Counted from the first letter of the stretch, positions 25,801 through 40,800 are shown. The stretch: 64,000 bases of DNA from Theropithecus gelada (GCF_003255815.1 NC_037669.1:136115558-136179557), one strand, 5' to 3'. Notes: generated by a model not told the origin, from the sequence alone. Numbers and translations are program-made.

Positions 25801-28800
25801 CTCTCTTTTCACTTAACGTACTGGGTCAAAGAGTATTCCCAAAACTTCATGTCCACCCAGAATCTCTGGGGAGAAAAAGGGTCTCTGCAAATGTAATCAA
25901 GTTAAAATGAAGTAATACTGGATTAGGATAGGCTCTAATCCAATGACTGGTATCCTTTCAAGTACCGGAAAATTTGGATACACAGACACACATAGGGGAA
26001 TGAGGATCATGTGAACACAAAGACTGACTGGATTATGCTGCCACAAGCCAAGCATTGTTAGCAACCATCCAATAGTAGGAAGAAGCGAGGAAGGATCCTC
26101 CACTAGAGTCTTCAGAGAGAATATGACCTTGCCAACACTGAATTCAGACTTCTGGCCTCCTAAACTGTGAGAGAATAAATGTCTGTTGTTTTAAGCCTCC
26201 CAGTTTCTGGTAATTTGTTATGGGTAGTCCTAGGAAACAAATACACATAGTTAAAATTTAAAAATAGGTGCCTTTATGACAAGACTTCAGAAACTATTAA
26301 TATACTATGCTAACATGCACTGGAAATCTCCAAGAGGAAACTACAGTGAATTTCCCAAAATTAGTAAACTCATCTTTTTTTATCTACTTGAGAAACAATG
26401 ATCCTAGAGAGATTCTCATTTGCACTTCATTAAAAGGGCCATTGAAATAGGACTTAGTATCCTACTACTTCCTTCCAAAAAAAAATTCATTACTGTTTTA
26501 TATAAATGTCTGTTTGAAAGACATGAAGATATACCACAAATATCTTCATGTTAATGACAGTCAATGAGAGTACAGTTTGGAACATAACTTGAGGAAATCA
26601 GAATCAGACAATTTTAACAACTTGAAGTGTGTAGCTGGCCATTGGTTTGAAGGGATCTGTTTCACAATCTTCACCCAGAAAACAAGAGGGAATCAGGGTA
26701 GAGATATGAGTGCCACTTAGCTAGTTCTCCCTACTCCAGCCAGTAGACAATTGTCACTTTTCATCAGTCATGATTTTAGCAAAGAAAATAAAACTCCCTG
26801 GCAACTATCATGGTGAAGTTTAATGTTTTTTCTTTTTTTCTTAATATGTACTTAGGTAAAATACACAAAAGAAAACCATATTAGCACAAAACCACTGACA
26901 CCACCACCGACTTTGTCTCCTTCCAAACATACTACAACAGAAGCAAGCTTTTTATCCCATGCATAGACAGTAAGTTATACTTTTTCTAAACAATATAGTT
27001 CCTAAAGCTCATAAAAGATCTTTAGAGGAGAAAGTTAAGAGAATACCATGAACCTGCTTTTTAAACCTTCTCACTTCTTACATACAAAATCACTAGAGTG
27101 TACTGGCACAGGTATTTACCCACACTATATATGACAGTAAAACTGGAAAAGTCCCTCCCTGTACAAAGATTCCCTCATCCAAATTAGGAAAAAAACTGGC
27201 AAACATGGAAGAATATTTTAAAACTCCAATTCCCCAAAAAGACCCCGGCAAAGAAATCTAAAGTTCACCAAGATTCTCTTTTTTTTTTGAGACGAAATCT
27301 CGCTCTGTCGCCCAGGCTGGAGTGCAGTGGTGTGATCTCGGCTCACTGCAAGCTCTGCCTCCTGGGTTCATGCCATTCTCCTGCCTCAGCCTCCCGAGTA
27401 GCTGGGACTACAGGTGCCCGCCACCACGCCCAGCTAATTTTTTTTTAATTTTTAGTAGAGACGGGGTTTCGCTGTGTTAGTCAGGATGGTCTCGATTTCC
27501 TGACCTTGTGATCCTCCCGCCTCGCCCTCCCAAAGTGCTGGGATCACAGGCGTGAGCCACCGTGCCCGGCCAAGTTCACCAAGATTCTTTTAAGAGCTTG
27601 CTGGGAAAATCTAGTTTTTTGTTTGCTGATTGTTAGGCTTTTTATTTTTTGCTTTTTTGAGAAGGGAGGAAGGAAGAAGAGACAAATAGGGAAAAGAGAG
27701 AGAAACTGGAATATAAACATAAAGTTTAAACAAGGATGTGTGCCCTTCAGCAAAAGAAAAAGGAGATAAAACTGTAAGAATGCTGTGAATGGAGAAATAC
27801 ACTAATTATACAGTAAAAGTGTGCAGTTCAATTTAGGGAAATTTTCTCTGTGATAGGCAAATTATGAGCCACTGTTCTAACCAAGACAATTATGTCCACT
27901 CAAAATAGGCAATTAAAAATTTATCATTATTGAAGTTTTTTTGTTTGTTTTGTTTTGTTTTTGAGAAAGGGTTTCACTCTGCTGCCCAGGCTGGATTGCA
28001 GTGGCACGATTTTGGCTCAAGGCAACCTCCCAGGCTCACACGATCCTCCCACCTCAGACTCCCAAGTAGCTGGGACTACAGGCACACACCACCATGTCTG
28101 GCTAATTTTTGTATTTTTTGTAGAGATGGAGTTTCACCATGTTGTCCAGGATGTTCTCAAACTCCTAAGCTCAAGTGATCCACCATGCCTGACCTCCATT
28201 ATTGAAGATATTAATAATTCCATTTTTCAGCATATGAAAGATGCTTCTGTATTTGGGGGTCTTCAGTTCATTTGAGTAAGCTTTTGAATGAGCATGTTCC
28301 CATCAGTAAAAACACGGCTTCCCTTTAACTCCTTATCTCTAACTATACAGACTCTGCTAGGTTAACATTAAAAGGTAAGCTTCTGATTTCTGCAGCAATT
28401 TGAGCAAAATGAAATCTCAAGTAATTCTTTTTGGTTGTTAACTGCCTAACACCCATGAAGAAAATTGAAGAGAGAGAATAACTGTGAAATAAGAAAATTT
28501 AATTAGCAATCTAGTACAAAATAAGTGAATTTTTAAACTATATATGGTATGATGAAATTGAGTATTAGAAATAGATTATAAATCAGCTGTTGATATATCC
28601 AATGTAAGAAATTAATATGCAAATTAAAGGAAAATTAACCTAAAATGTAAATTATATATTTAAATGTAACTATTTTAATGCTATCTGGCACATGCCCATT
28701 TCTTCGATTTTTTCCTTGGGGTTACTACTAAATTAACCAAGTCTCCATTTTTGTTTGTGGGGTGGGTGGTTGGTTGTTTTGTAGGGGTGGGTGGGTGTGT

Positions 28801-31800
28801 GTGTGTGTTACTTTATTTGTAATTCTGTAACCTGGACATACATTTTTTCAATCCTTCTGGAATAAAACATGTCACCATAAAACCAATAGCTAATATAAGC
28901 CGCTAATTTAGAAGATATGTTTTGCAGCTGCCTTTAATATTTTACACTAAAATAAAAAATCTTTCTCCTTTAAATAATTTTTAACAGATGATTACATTGT
29001 GATAAAGAGTCAAAACACAAGATAATATTACATATCTACTTAACTGCGACCTATGTGCATATTTGAATTGCAAACACAGCCATTTACTCTTATCTACATG
29101 ACCTACCTATATCTACATTTGAGCCTTTTGGTCTTTCATTAATGGAAAGCCCTTAAGAAGCACATCCTTCCATTACACATGTCCCCACCCTAGCTCCTGT
29201 GAAACACACCTGTTAACGTTGTGACACATGCGAGGTATAAGCCTAGCCAGAAAAATAAGTGATTCCCAGTCAGGTTCATCTTTACTGGAGATTCCACACA
29301 CATAACTGTAGGAACGACAGTCACCCTGAAAATAAAAAGATAATCAATAATTTTTAACAGTCAAAAGTTTAACTTGACTTTAAACTTAAACTCGGTTTAA
29401 CTTGACAACGCTGTTTTTTTTTAAAAGAAAAGATGCATTGAAAAATATCTTATGCATGGTGACACTATTAATAGTTTTTTTGAAATCTGAATGAAAGTAT
29501 ATACTAGATGTTTCTTTAATGGTATGAATAAATTCCAAATTAAAATCCCATATTAAATCCTACCTGAATCAGTTAAGACATACATAAGGTATCATGGTAA
29601 TATCAAGAATTTAGGCTGAGCACGGTGGCTAATGCCTGTAATCCCAGCACTTTGGGAGGCCGAGGTGGGCAGATCACCTGAGGTCAGGAGTTCAAGACCA
29701 GCCTGGCCAACACGATGAAACCCCGTCTCTACTAAAAATATAAAAATTAGCTGGGCGGCCAGGCGCGGTGGCTCAAGCCTGTAATCCCAGCACTTTGGGA
29801 GGCCGAGGCGGGCGGATCACGAGGTCAGGAGATCAAGACCATCCTGGCTAACACGGTGAAACCCCGTTTCTACTAAAAAATACAAAAAAAAAAAACTAGC
29901 CGGGCGAGGTGGCGAGCGCCTGTAGTCCCAGCTGCTCGGGAGGCTGAGGCAGGAGAATGGCGTGAACCCGGGAGGCGGAGCTTGCAGTGAGCTGAGATCC
30001 GGCCACTGCACTCCAGCCTGGGCGACAGAGCAAGACTCCATCACAAAAAAAAAAAAAAAAAAATTAGCTGGGCATAGTGGCATGAACCTGTAGTCCCAGC
30101 CACTTGGGAGGCTGAGGCAGGATAATCGCTTGATCCTGGGAGGCGGAGGTTGCAGTGAGTTGAGAGAGCACGTCACTGCACTCCAGGCTGGGTGACAGAG
30201 CGAAACTCTGTCTCAAAAAAAAAAAAAAAAAGAATTTATTCAACATTCCCATTACCTGCTAACTGTGGATAATTTGGCAGACAAGGCCAGGTACAGAAGC
30301 TCACACCTATAATTCTAGCACTTTGGGAGGGCGAGGTGGGTGGGTCAGTGGAGCCCAGAAGTTTGAGACCAGCCTGGACAACATGGCAACACCCTGTCTC
30401 TACAAAATATACAAAACTTAGCTGGGTAGTGTGGTGGCATGTACCTGTAGTTCCCGCTACTCAGGAAGCTAAGGTGGGAGGATCACCTGAGCCCAAGGAG
30501 GTCGAGGCTATAGTGAGCAGTGATCATACCACTGTACTCTAGCCTGGGCAACAGAGTAAGACCCCATTTCAAAAATAAATAAATAAAATTATGAAAAATT
30601 GTAATTTGGCAAACAACATCTGCCCATGTTTTTTGAGTGGATAAAGAATTCTTAAGTGGGAGACAAAAACGATTCATAAACATTTACTTATCAATGTGTT
30701 TAAGTATCAGCTTAAAAGCTAATTTTAAAATAAGTAAATAAAACTGATTATAATTTATTCTCTTTTCCTGTGTCCTGTTTAATCCAAGTAATTTTTTTTT
30801 TTTTTGAAAAGCATTTTAAAAAGTAACAGATTAGAGAAGTACCTAATGCCCAGAGTGGCAGGTACTAAGAACGCGAAAATTCAACATATGTGAACGCTAA
30901 TGTGATAGCATCTATAAAAGTGTAAAATGGGCCGGGCGCGGTGGCTCATGCCTGTAATCCTAGCACTTTGGGAGGCCAAGGCGGGTGGATTGCCTGAGCT
31001 CAGGAATTCGAGACCAGCCTAGGAAACATAGTGAAACCCCGTCTCTACTAAAATACAAAAAATTATCCAGGCATGGCGGCGTGTGCCTGTAACCCCAGCT
31101 ACTCAGGAGGCTTAGACAGGATAATCGCTTGAACCTGCGAGGTGGAGGTTGCAGTGAGCTGAGATCATGCCACTGCACTCCAGCCTGGGCAACAGAGCAA
31201 GACTCCATCTCAAAAAAAAAAAGTGTAAAATGTACATTTAACACAGAAAATGATCCTACATAAATACATGGATAACTGATGGGATGCCTATATAATAAAA
31301 AACTGAGAACAGTTTAAATGCCCACTGGTTAGAAGAATAGTTAAATAAATGATGGTATGCATAGAATATGAGGGAACAGTTAAGGACAATCTACTTGGAA
31401 AGGCACAGAAAGGTAAGTTCATGATGCTCAGTTAAAAGAAAAGTTGACAATGTGTACCCCAAATCCCCTATTTTCTTTTTAAAGTGTTTCTGGAAAGACA
31501 CATACAAAACTTAACTGGAGAGTAGAAATAAAAAGAATTTTTTTAATGTATTTTTGATTTTTTACAAATATGGTTTACTTCGGTATTTAGAAAATAAAAT
31601 GCGTTCTTATACTAACCATGAACCATCATTTTTATCTGGGCTTGCAAAGGTCTAAGCTTCAAAGGGTAAGAGACGAAAGTCAGTTATCCAATAACAAAAG
31701 AAAATTTTATTTTGGTGGGAATAGTAGTAGAGCCTGAATAAGTTTCATTTTCAAAAAAGAAATCACTTATTCATCAAATTACCTCAAATATCTATTTTTT

Positions 31801-34800
31801 GTAACATTTCTCTAAAAAGAAGAGTAGGGAACTATTTCAACTCAACTCCCTGTGTAGCATGAGTTAGCATAAAGACGTGGAAGTTCTCTGTAACAAATCT
31901 ACTTAAAACTGAGAAACTTTTAAGAATTAAATAACCTGGCCACAATTCTATTTTTATATATTAGGGTAATACTGCCTGTAAGTATCATTGCAAATTTCAA
32001 AATAAATTTGTATGTGAATGAGATAATCCATAAACCACTGAAAGAAAACATCAATAACTCCAAGTAAGGTTATTTCAATAGTGATTTTAAAACAACATAA
32101 GCAGCTTACAACATTTTGCCTTTAAAAAGAAGGCAAGAGTTCCTTAACCCAAATAGCTGGCTCTATCACTTTCATGAAATAAAATATTTTAGTTTACTTT
32201 AAAAATAACAATCAATTTTTTCTTTTTTAAGATGGAGTTTTGCTGATGTTGCCCAGGCTGGAGTGCAATGGCACAATCTTGGCCCACTGCAACTTCCGCC
32301 TCCTGGGTTCAAGCAATTCTCCTGCCTCAGCCTCCCGAGCAGCTGGGATTACAGGCATGCGCCACCACACCCGGCTTATTTTGTAATTTTAGTGGAGATG
32401 GGGTTTCTGCATGTTGGTCAGGTTGCTCTTGAACTCCCGACCTCAGGTGATCCACTCAACTCGGTCTCCCAAAGTGCTGGGATTACAGGCATGAGCCACT
32501 GCACCTGGCAACAACCACTTTTTATCTTGTTTTATTTACAAGCAGAACTGCATGAATTCAGAGCAAAGAGGAATTTAAACTGACAGATTCATATATTTAG
32601 AAAAAACGCTTATTAGGTTTTAGATGAATAATCTCTAAAAGAGTAGAACTTCTTTCTACACATAATTTTACTGTAAGAGCACATTATAAACACATTAACC
32701 CAATAACTGGCACTTATACCATTTTTGAGTTGAATTACTGACACCTCTTCTAGTTTCCATTTAACCACACACTTGAAATAAAATAACCTTTCTCTTCCCT
32801 ACCCTCCCACACTTTTGTTCCCCAAAAACTCATTTAAGGATCATATAAAGAAGGCCGGGCACAGCGGCTCACGCTTCCAATCCTAACACTTTGGGAGGAC
32901 AAAGGGAAGGATCACTTGAGGCCAGAATTTCAAAGCCAGCCTGAGCAATGCAGTGAGACCCTATCTCCATAAAAAAATTTAAAAATTAGCCAGGCATGAT
33001 GGTGCATGCCTGTAGTCCCAGCTACTTGGGAAGCTGAGATAGGAGGGTCGCTAGAGCCCAGGAATTCAGGGCTATAGTACACCATGATCACATCACTGCA
33101 CTCCAGCCTGGGAGACAGGGCAAGACCCTGTCTCCAGAAAAAGAGGAGAAATTAACATACTATCTTATGTATTTTACTGGTTTTTAGCAGGTGATTGTAT
33201 TTGGTATCTCCTTGAGTTGTGTGTGCTAGGCACTATGCCAGAAATTCACAGCTGAGGGCTAGGACTATGAAGAAGTCTTAGGATAAGAAATGCAGATTGG
33301 CCGGGCGCGGTGCCTCAAGCCTGTAATCCCAGCACTTTGGGAGGCCGAGACGGGCGGATCACGAGGTCAGGAGATCAAGACCATCCTGGCTAACATGGTA
33401 AAACCCCGTCTCTACTAAAAATACAAAAAAAAATCTAGCCGGGTGAGGTGGCGGGCGCCTGTAGTCCCAACTACTCGGGAGACTGAGGCAGGAGAATTCC
33501 GTGAACCCGGGAGGCGGAGCTTGCAGTGAGCTGAGATCCGGCCACTGCACTCCAGCCTGGGCGACAGAGCTAGACTCTGTCTCAAAGAAAAGAAAAAAAA
33601 AAAAAAAAAATGCAGATTATATTTACATACATTCAGGCTTTAGTACCCTGTCACCAGCACGTGATGCACCTTATCTGAGTCAAATATTATCTCTAATGCT
33701 TTTTGCCATAAAGTAAGTTTTGTCTGAAATTATGTTATTAGTCATTTTGCAAGTAGCATTTTATAATTGAGAACTATATTATTCTCATGTTCTTTTACAA
33801 CTAGAAAGGCAGAATAAACACAAAAAACATCAGCAGAACATGTTCCCTAGCACAGGGAATACACAAGCTGAGAACAACACCTAAATGGTGTAACTTACAT
33901 CTGGAGGCCTTCCTGCAGTTAAAGACTTCTAAAACCATAGTGTATTTCACATCTAGAAGGATAAATGACCTCTTGATCCCTGCCCTACATGGCAGAAATA
34001 AGCATGCCAACCCTATAGGAAAGAGCTGCTTTCAATATTTGCCTTTGGTTAGAGTTCATAGATGTTCCAAAACTACAAAATCTCAACCTGACTATTTAGT
34101 TCCTGTAACTATTCACTCCCTAAACATTCTATAAAAAATTACCTTCTTATTTCTCTAAACTTGGTATATATACTTACATGTTTCATTTTTCTAAGTAATC
34201 CTTATTTCAATATTAGTAGAAAGAGTGCTAGAACCCAGGAGGCGGAGGTTGCAATGAGCTGAGATCATGCCACTGCACTCCAGCCTGGCCGTCTCAAGAA
34301 AAAAAAAAAAGTGTATCACTGACGAATGAATTCACACAACTCACCTGCACACCTACAGTTTTAATTGGCAGCAAGAAGGCATTCAGTGAATGCAGACTGG
34401 TAATTTGCATCAGCTTCTCCTGATCCTCTTCCGTTGTGCAGGCTTTGACTCTCTGTAATAGGGTATGTGGCTGAGAAAAACCAAAGAGGCATTTTTTCAG
34501 TTTTAAGAAATAAGGTATTCACTCTTTTATTATCTACTGCTATCTTATGTATTTTACTGGTTTTTAGCAGTGGATTGTATTTGGTATCTCCTTGAGTTGT
34601 GTGTGCTATGCACTATGCCAGAAATTCACAGCTGAGGGCTAGGACTATGAAGAAGTCTTAGGATAAGAAATGCAGATTATGTTTACATACATTTAGGCTT
34701 TAGTACCCTGTCACCAGCAAGTGATGCACCTTATCTGAGTCAAATATTATCTCTAATGCTTTTTGCCATAAAGTCAGTTCTGTTTGAAATTAATATAGCT

Positions 34801-37800
34801 CTACCCATTTCTTTATTTACCTGGTATATGTTTTTCCATTCTTTAATTTTCACTCCTCCTATCCCTAGGTATTAGTAATGCCTGTTATGAACAGACTATA
34901 CTTTTCATATCACTATTCTATACTAAACAGATTTTAGTTTTCAATCTAGTTTGACAGTCTATGTTTTAACTAGGGATATCAGTCCTTTTAATGAGTTATC
35001 AATATAGTTGAATTTCATTCTACAATCTTATTCTGTAATTATCTATTTATCCCACTTTTTACTCTTACTCCTTTTTGTTGTCTTTTGAACTGGTGATTTC
35101 TCCCAGCTCATTTATTTCCTCTTTACCAATTTTGAAGTTAAATCCTCTATTTCTATTCTTGCAGTAGTTGCCCTTAAGTGTTAACAAGGATACTTAAAAG
35201 ATAATCAATCTTCTGTCCTTCTGGCAAATAATACAGGCATCTTTGAATTCCTTAGCTCAAATCAATCCCTTTGTGGCTTACATGTTACTTCTGCTAAACA
35301 TTGTTACATATTTTCTAATAAACAAGAACAAGTAGGTATCATTTTTACCTCTACTCCCAATTTTATAATTATTTTTATCATTTTATACAGTCCATGTTTG
35401 TTTCAGTTTTACTCATTTACCATTTTCTTTGCTTAGCATTCCTTCTTGTACTCACGACTTTCTCCTGGTATCCTGCTGTTTCTCCTGAAGTCAGTTCTTT
35501 AAAACAATGGTTCTCAGCCGGGCGCAGTGGCTCACACCTGTAATCCCAGCACTTTGGGAGGCCGAGGCGGGTGGATCACCTGAGGTCGGGAGTTCGAGAC
35601 CAGCCTGACCAACATGGAGAAACCCCATCTCTACTGAAAATACAAAAGTAGCCAGGAGTGATGGCACATGCCTGTAATCCCAGCTACTCGGGAGGCTGAG
35701 GCAGGAGAATGGCTTGAACCTGGGAGATGGAGGTTGCAGCAAGCCGAGATCGTGCTATTGCACTCTAGCCTGGGCAACAAGAGCAAAACTCCATCTCAAA
35801 AAAAAAAAAAGTTCTCAACCCTAACTGCACAAATTACTTGGGATGCTCAGGTCCCATCTCAGACCAATTAAATTCTAGGGCTATATATCAAGAATAGTAT
35901 ACTTCAAAAGCAAGGGACTATTAGTAGTAAATTCTATGTAATCTCAAAATAACTTTACTTTGCCCTTGTTTTTAAAAGACAGTTCAGCTGTTCACTACAG
36001 TTAATTATTTTCTCTTAGCATTTTGAAGTCTTACCTTTACTGTTTCAGTATAATTTCCTGGGTAGGTAATTGATCTGTTCTCTGCAGCTGCTCTGTCTTT
36101 GGCAGTCTTTAATTTCTCTAAGATATGCTTACTAGGTGTCAAATTATTTCCCTTTATTCTGCTTGAGATGTGTTACGTTTCCTGAATCTGAGCCATCATG
36201 TCTTTTACCAGTGTGGAGGAATTAATACATTTTTGTCTATTATTTCCTTCTGGACATATGTTAGCACTTGCCTTATCCTTCTATCTTAACCTTCTGTACC
36301 TATATTTTCTTTATGATGATTTGTACTAATTTCTGGATAATCTCTAAACAACTTTCTTTTAGTTCATTAATTCTGTCTTTAAGCTGTTTTTCAGTTACTA
36401 TTTTCATTCCCAGAACTTATTTTCAAATCTGCCCAGTTATTTTTAGTAGTCTCTTATACATTATTCTTATTATCAATAGCTTATTTCTATTTACTTTACA
36501 TATTGCTTGTTAATTCCAGTAAAGTCCTGAGGGTCTTGTTCTGACAGTTTTTTCCCTTCTCATTCATGGTGCCATACTTCTATATGTGATTTATATTTTT
36601 TATTATAACCTCATATTTGTTGGAATTCTATCTATGAGAATCCTTTGGGACCTAGGTGAAGATATTCTAAAGAGAATCTGTATTGCTCCTTGACTAACTC
36701 CCATAAGCACTACCAACCGAGATCCACTTTAAAATTCTTACGTTGCAATTTTCAGACCACACACATTACATAAATTAAAACCCCACATCTGTAGAATAAA
36801 GTAGACTGGGGAACTTTTCCATTCATCTTCAATTTGGAGCTAAAGTGTTGCATAGTGTGAAGATATCTGATCCAATCTCTGGCCCTTCTTGGACCCAGTC
36901 TCATACTCAGACACCTGTACATAAATGAAATTGTTAAAACCCAAATCCTAGACCACACAGGATTTGAGGCTGTCCTCAGAGGAGCAGACAGCTTTGGTTT
37001 CTTGAAATGATGCTCCCAATAAATTCCTGACTCAAAGGATTTCCCTTACTTTCTTGCAATACACATAAGACAGTGCTTTAAAATACTTTATCTGACATTT
37101 TTAGAGACTCAGGATATCCAGTCTTGTTTCGCTGGAAGGAAAAATGTATATATAAGAATATCCGTGGAATACTTTCTCCACAGTCATTTCAAAGGTTACA
37201 TTGCTCCAAATTTTCAAATAATAAAACCCTAAAAAATTCATTATAAATGCTGCTATATAGTAAGAATCCACTCAATTTCTTGTAATGATTAGCTGTATCA
37301 AATATTACCTTTTTAACACTTGCAGAAAAGTCAGCTACTATTTTCAAAATATTGTTGGTTTCAGGAAAGTCCTTACAAATATAAGGTTCTTCAGCACATA
37401 TAACTCTGATTGCCAGGCCAGGACCTAAAGGTAAAAGTATTTAACATTAATGTTATATTTCCAATAAAAAAATCTAACATAAAAATGCCACTATTTTCAA
37501 AATATAAAACCTTTCCAAAATTAAAATCCATCTGCCATCATAAGTATCCAAGTGTAGCTATTAGTTTCCCATTCAACTCAGCATTCTTTAGAATGCTTCA
37601 ACATTCTAAAAATGTTGTAACATTTAGAATGCCGCAACATTTAAGTTATACACACTTTTTAGTCTGCATAACTTTTCGGCATGTTAGTCTCTGTCCCTAA
37701 GTTTCTTCATCTATAAAACAGGATAATACTATCCTAGTTTCCATTGTGAGGCTCAAATAAGACAACATGTTTAATTCTCTCCCTATCATTCCTGTCTCTC

Positions 37801-40800
37801 TTTTTAAGAGATAGAGTCTTGCTCTGTCACCAAGGCTGGAGTGCAGTGGTGCAATTATTGCTGACTGCAGCATCAAATTCCTGAGCTCAAGCAGTCCTCC
37901 CACCTCAGCCTCCTAAATAGCTGGGATTACAAGCACACGCAGCCGTGCCTGGCTAATTTTTTCAGTAAAGGCAGGGGTTTCACTATGCTGTTCAGACTGG
38001 TCTTGAACTCCAGAAGCTCAGCTTCTGGAAATGCTGGAATTATAGGCGTGAGCCACTGACTGCACTTGGCCTATCCTATTTTTACAGTCCATGTATTATC
38101 ACAAAATTACCCAGTTAATATTTTTAGTTTATAACATATGTGCCAATCTATTCAAAGTTTTTAATAAGGGAATTTTCCAACATATACATAAAGAGAACAG
38201 TATAATTAACCACCTTACTCATCATCCAACTTCGACTATCAATCTGATTTTAGGAATGGTACTATACTGTTAAAATATATACATAATCAAATAAATAATG
38301 TGAGTTTTTAATACCAAAAAATGTGAACTGGTATTTCTATTTTATTTTGACAGACTCTCATTCTATCACCCACGCTGAAGGGCAGTGGGACAATTTGAGC
38401 TCACTGCAACTTCCACCTCCCGAGTTCAAGAGATTCTCCTGCCTTACCCTCCCCTAGCAGCCACCAGTAGTACCTAGTACAGGCATGCACAACCACGCCC
38501 AGCTAATTTCTTGTATTTTTAGTAGAGACTGGGTTTCACTGCGTTGGCCAGGCTGGTCTGGAACTCCTGACCTCAAGTGATCCGCCCGCCTAGGCTTCCT
38601 GAAGTGCTGGAATTACAGGCATGAGTCACTGCACTCGACTTCCATTTTACCAAATACTTAAAAGTTCGTAAAAACAAAAGGTGTGCATAGACATATGAAA
38701 AACTGGATTCTGCTGCTTTACTACAACAGAAGAGGCATCACTTGAGATGCCTAGTTGTAGGCAAAACCTCAGCTATGTCCATTAATTTCCTAGTCCATTC
38801 TTTACCTTTAGAATAAACAGCATATTTAAGATAGTTTTTAAAGTAGCAAAACAATTTTTGCTAATGAAATCTTACATAACAGACAACTCAACATACAAAG
38901 TAGATTTTTAAAACATCAAGTGAGTCTAGATGAAATAATGACCAAGGACATAGAACACTTGGCTTCCCTCCATTACATTCACAGACCATGTTGTTTTTTT
39001 CTCAAGATGGAGTTGTGCTCTGTTGCCGAGGTTGGAGTGCCGTGGTATAATCTCGGCTCACAGCAACCTCCGCCTCCTGGGTTCAAGCGATTCTCCTGCC
39101 TTAGTCTCCTGAATAGCTGGAATTACAGGTGCCTGCCACCACACCTGGCTAACTTTTGTATTTTTAGTAGACTCAGGGGTACAGGCATGAGCCACACGCC
39201 AGTCCACAGACCATTCTTTGCCAGCATGCAGGTTAGGGACTAAAGATCTCAATCTGATTACTAGATTTGAGAACAAGTGCTAATCACCACATAGGTTACA
39301 CATTTGTAAAGCTGTTTATGGAGCCAATATGATCATTAAGAGTATAAACACAGAGCTAAAAATTATTGGGGATATAATTCTGGCTCCACTCCTTTCAATC
39401 TGCATAACTTTTGGCAAATTAGTTGCTTTCCCTAAGTTTCTTCATCTGTAAAACAGGATAATACTAGTTTCCACTGTGAAGATTAAATAAGACAATAAAA
39501 GTATTTAGCAGAGTGCCTAGCACATAGAGTACTCAAGAAATGTTGGCTATTATTCTGTTTTTCAATTCGATTAGGTCATTCTCCCAAATCATCCCCTAAT
39601 CACTATTACAGTGAGCTAGAACCTGAGGTACAGACTTGCCCAACCTCTCAAGAAATAGTAACAAAAACAGGTTAAGACCTGCAGTCCTAACTTTAAACAA
39701 GTATCACCTCTAATTTTTTTCTATATGACAGCAAATGGAGTATTATTTGTTCAGGAATTAGTTACATTGTGCCAAGAAGAAGTGGTTCATCCATTCAAAC
39801 AAGTCAGACACAGGACAAGGATTTTAAAGAGCTAAGTTTAAATCCTCACATCTTCCATGGAAAAGACTATGGTATGGTACAAAGAATATAACAAATCCTA
39901 GCTCTACTACTAGGACTGTGTGGCAATGTTATTAAAATATCTTTATGTCTTGGTTTTCTCATCTGATGGCAACATCAGATGCCAAACTCCCAAGGATAAT
40001 GTAACACTGAAATGCAAAGACAATGGAAAATGAGTATTTAATAAAATGAAGTAAATACAGTAGATACTCAAAAGATTTCAATTATTCCCTAACCATCCTT
40101 TCCTTTCTCTCATGTTACATATTCCCTGAGATGACAGATTATTTCAGAATTGTATGAATTGATTTTTCTTCAACATGAAGGTCTAAAGATGAATTAGGCC
40201 GGGCGCAGTGGCTCACGCCTGTAATCCCAGCACTTTGGGAGGCCGAGGTGGGCAGATCACGAGGTCAGGAGATTGAGCCCATCCTGGCTAACACGGTGAA
40301 ACCCCGTCTCTACTAAAATACAAAAAAAAATTAGCCGGGCATGGTGGTGGGCACCTGTAGTTCTAGCTACTCGGGAGGCTGAGGCAGGAGAATGGCGTGA
40401 ACCCGGAAGGTGGAGCTTGCAGTGAGCCGAGATCGCGCCACTGCACTCCAGCCTGGGTGACAGAGCAAGACTCTGTCTCAAAAAAAAAAAAAAAAAAGAT
40501 GAATCAAACAAAATTCAATTCTAATTTTTACCTGGAAATGGATGCCTGGAAACTAACTCTTCTGGAAGTCCAAGTTCTCTGCCCAAAATTCTCACTTCAT
40601 CTTTATGAAAATCTTTCAGAGGTTCTATTACTTTTCCCTACAGGGAGGAAAGAAGCCAACCAATACAAATTAGTAACCAAGATGACATGACAAACAAAGG
40701 GTAATAAATTATTGGCTTTTCCTGTTACCATTTCTCTTAACACTAACAGATTATTATTAAAAATGCATCTTTTAAAGTATTTATTCCTAAATGCCTATAA

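Noticed and set aside
36268..36513. Hydrophobic 81-residue frame resembling a membrane protein
   Set aside because: It lies in antisense L1M sequence; the hydrophobicity comes from T-rich DNA.
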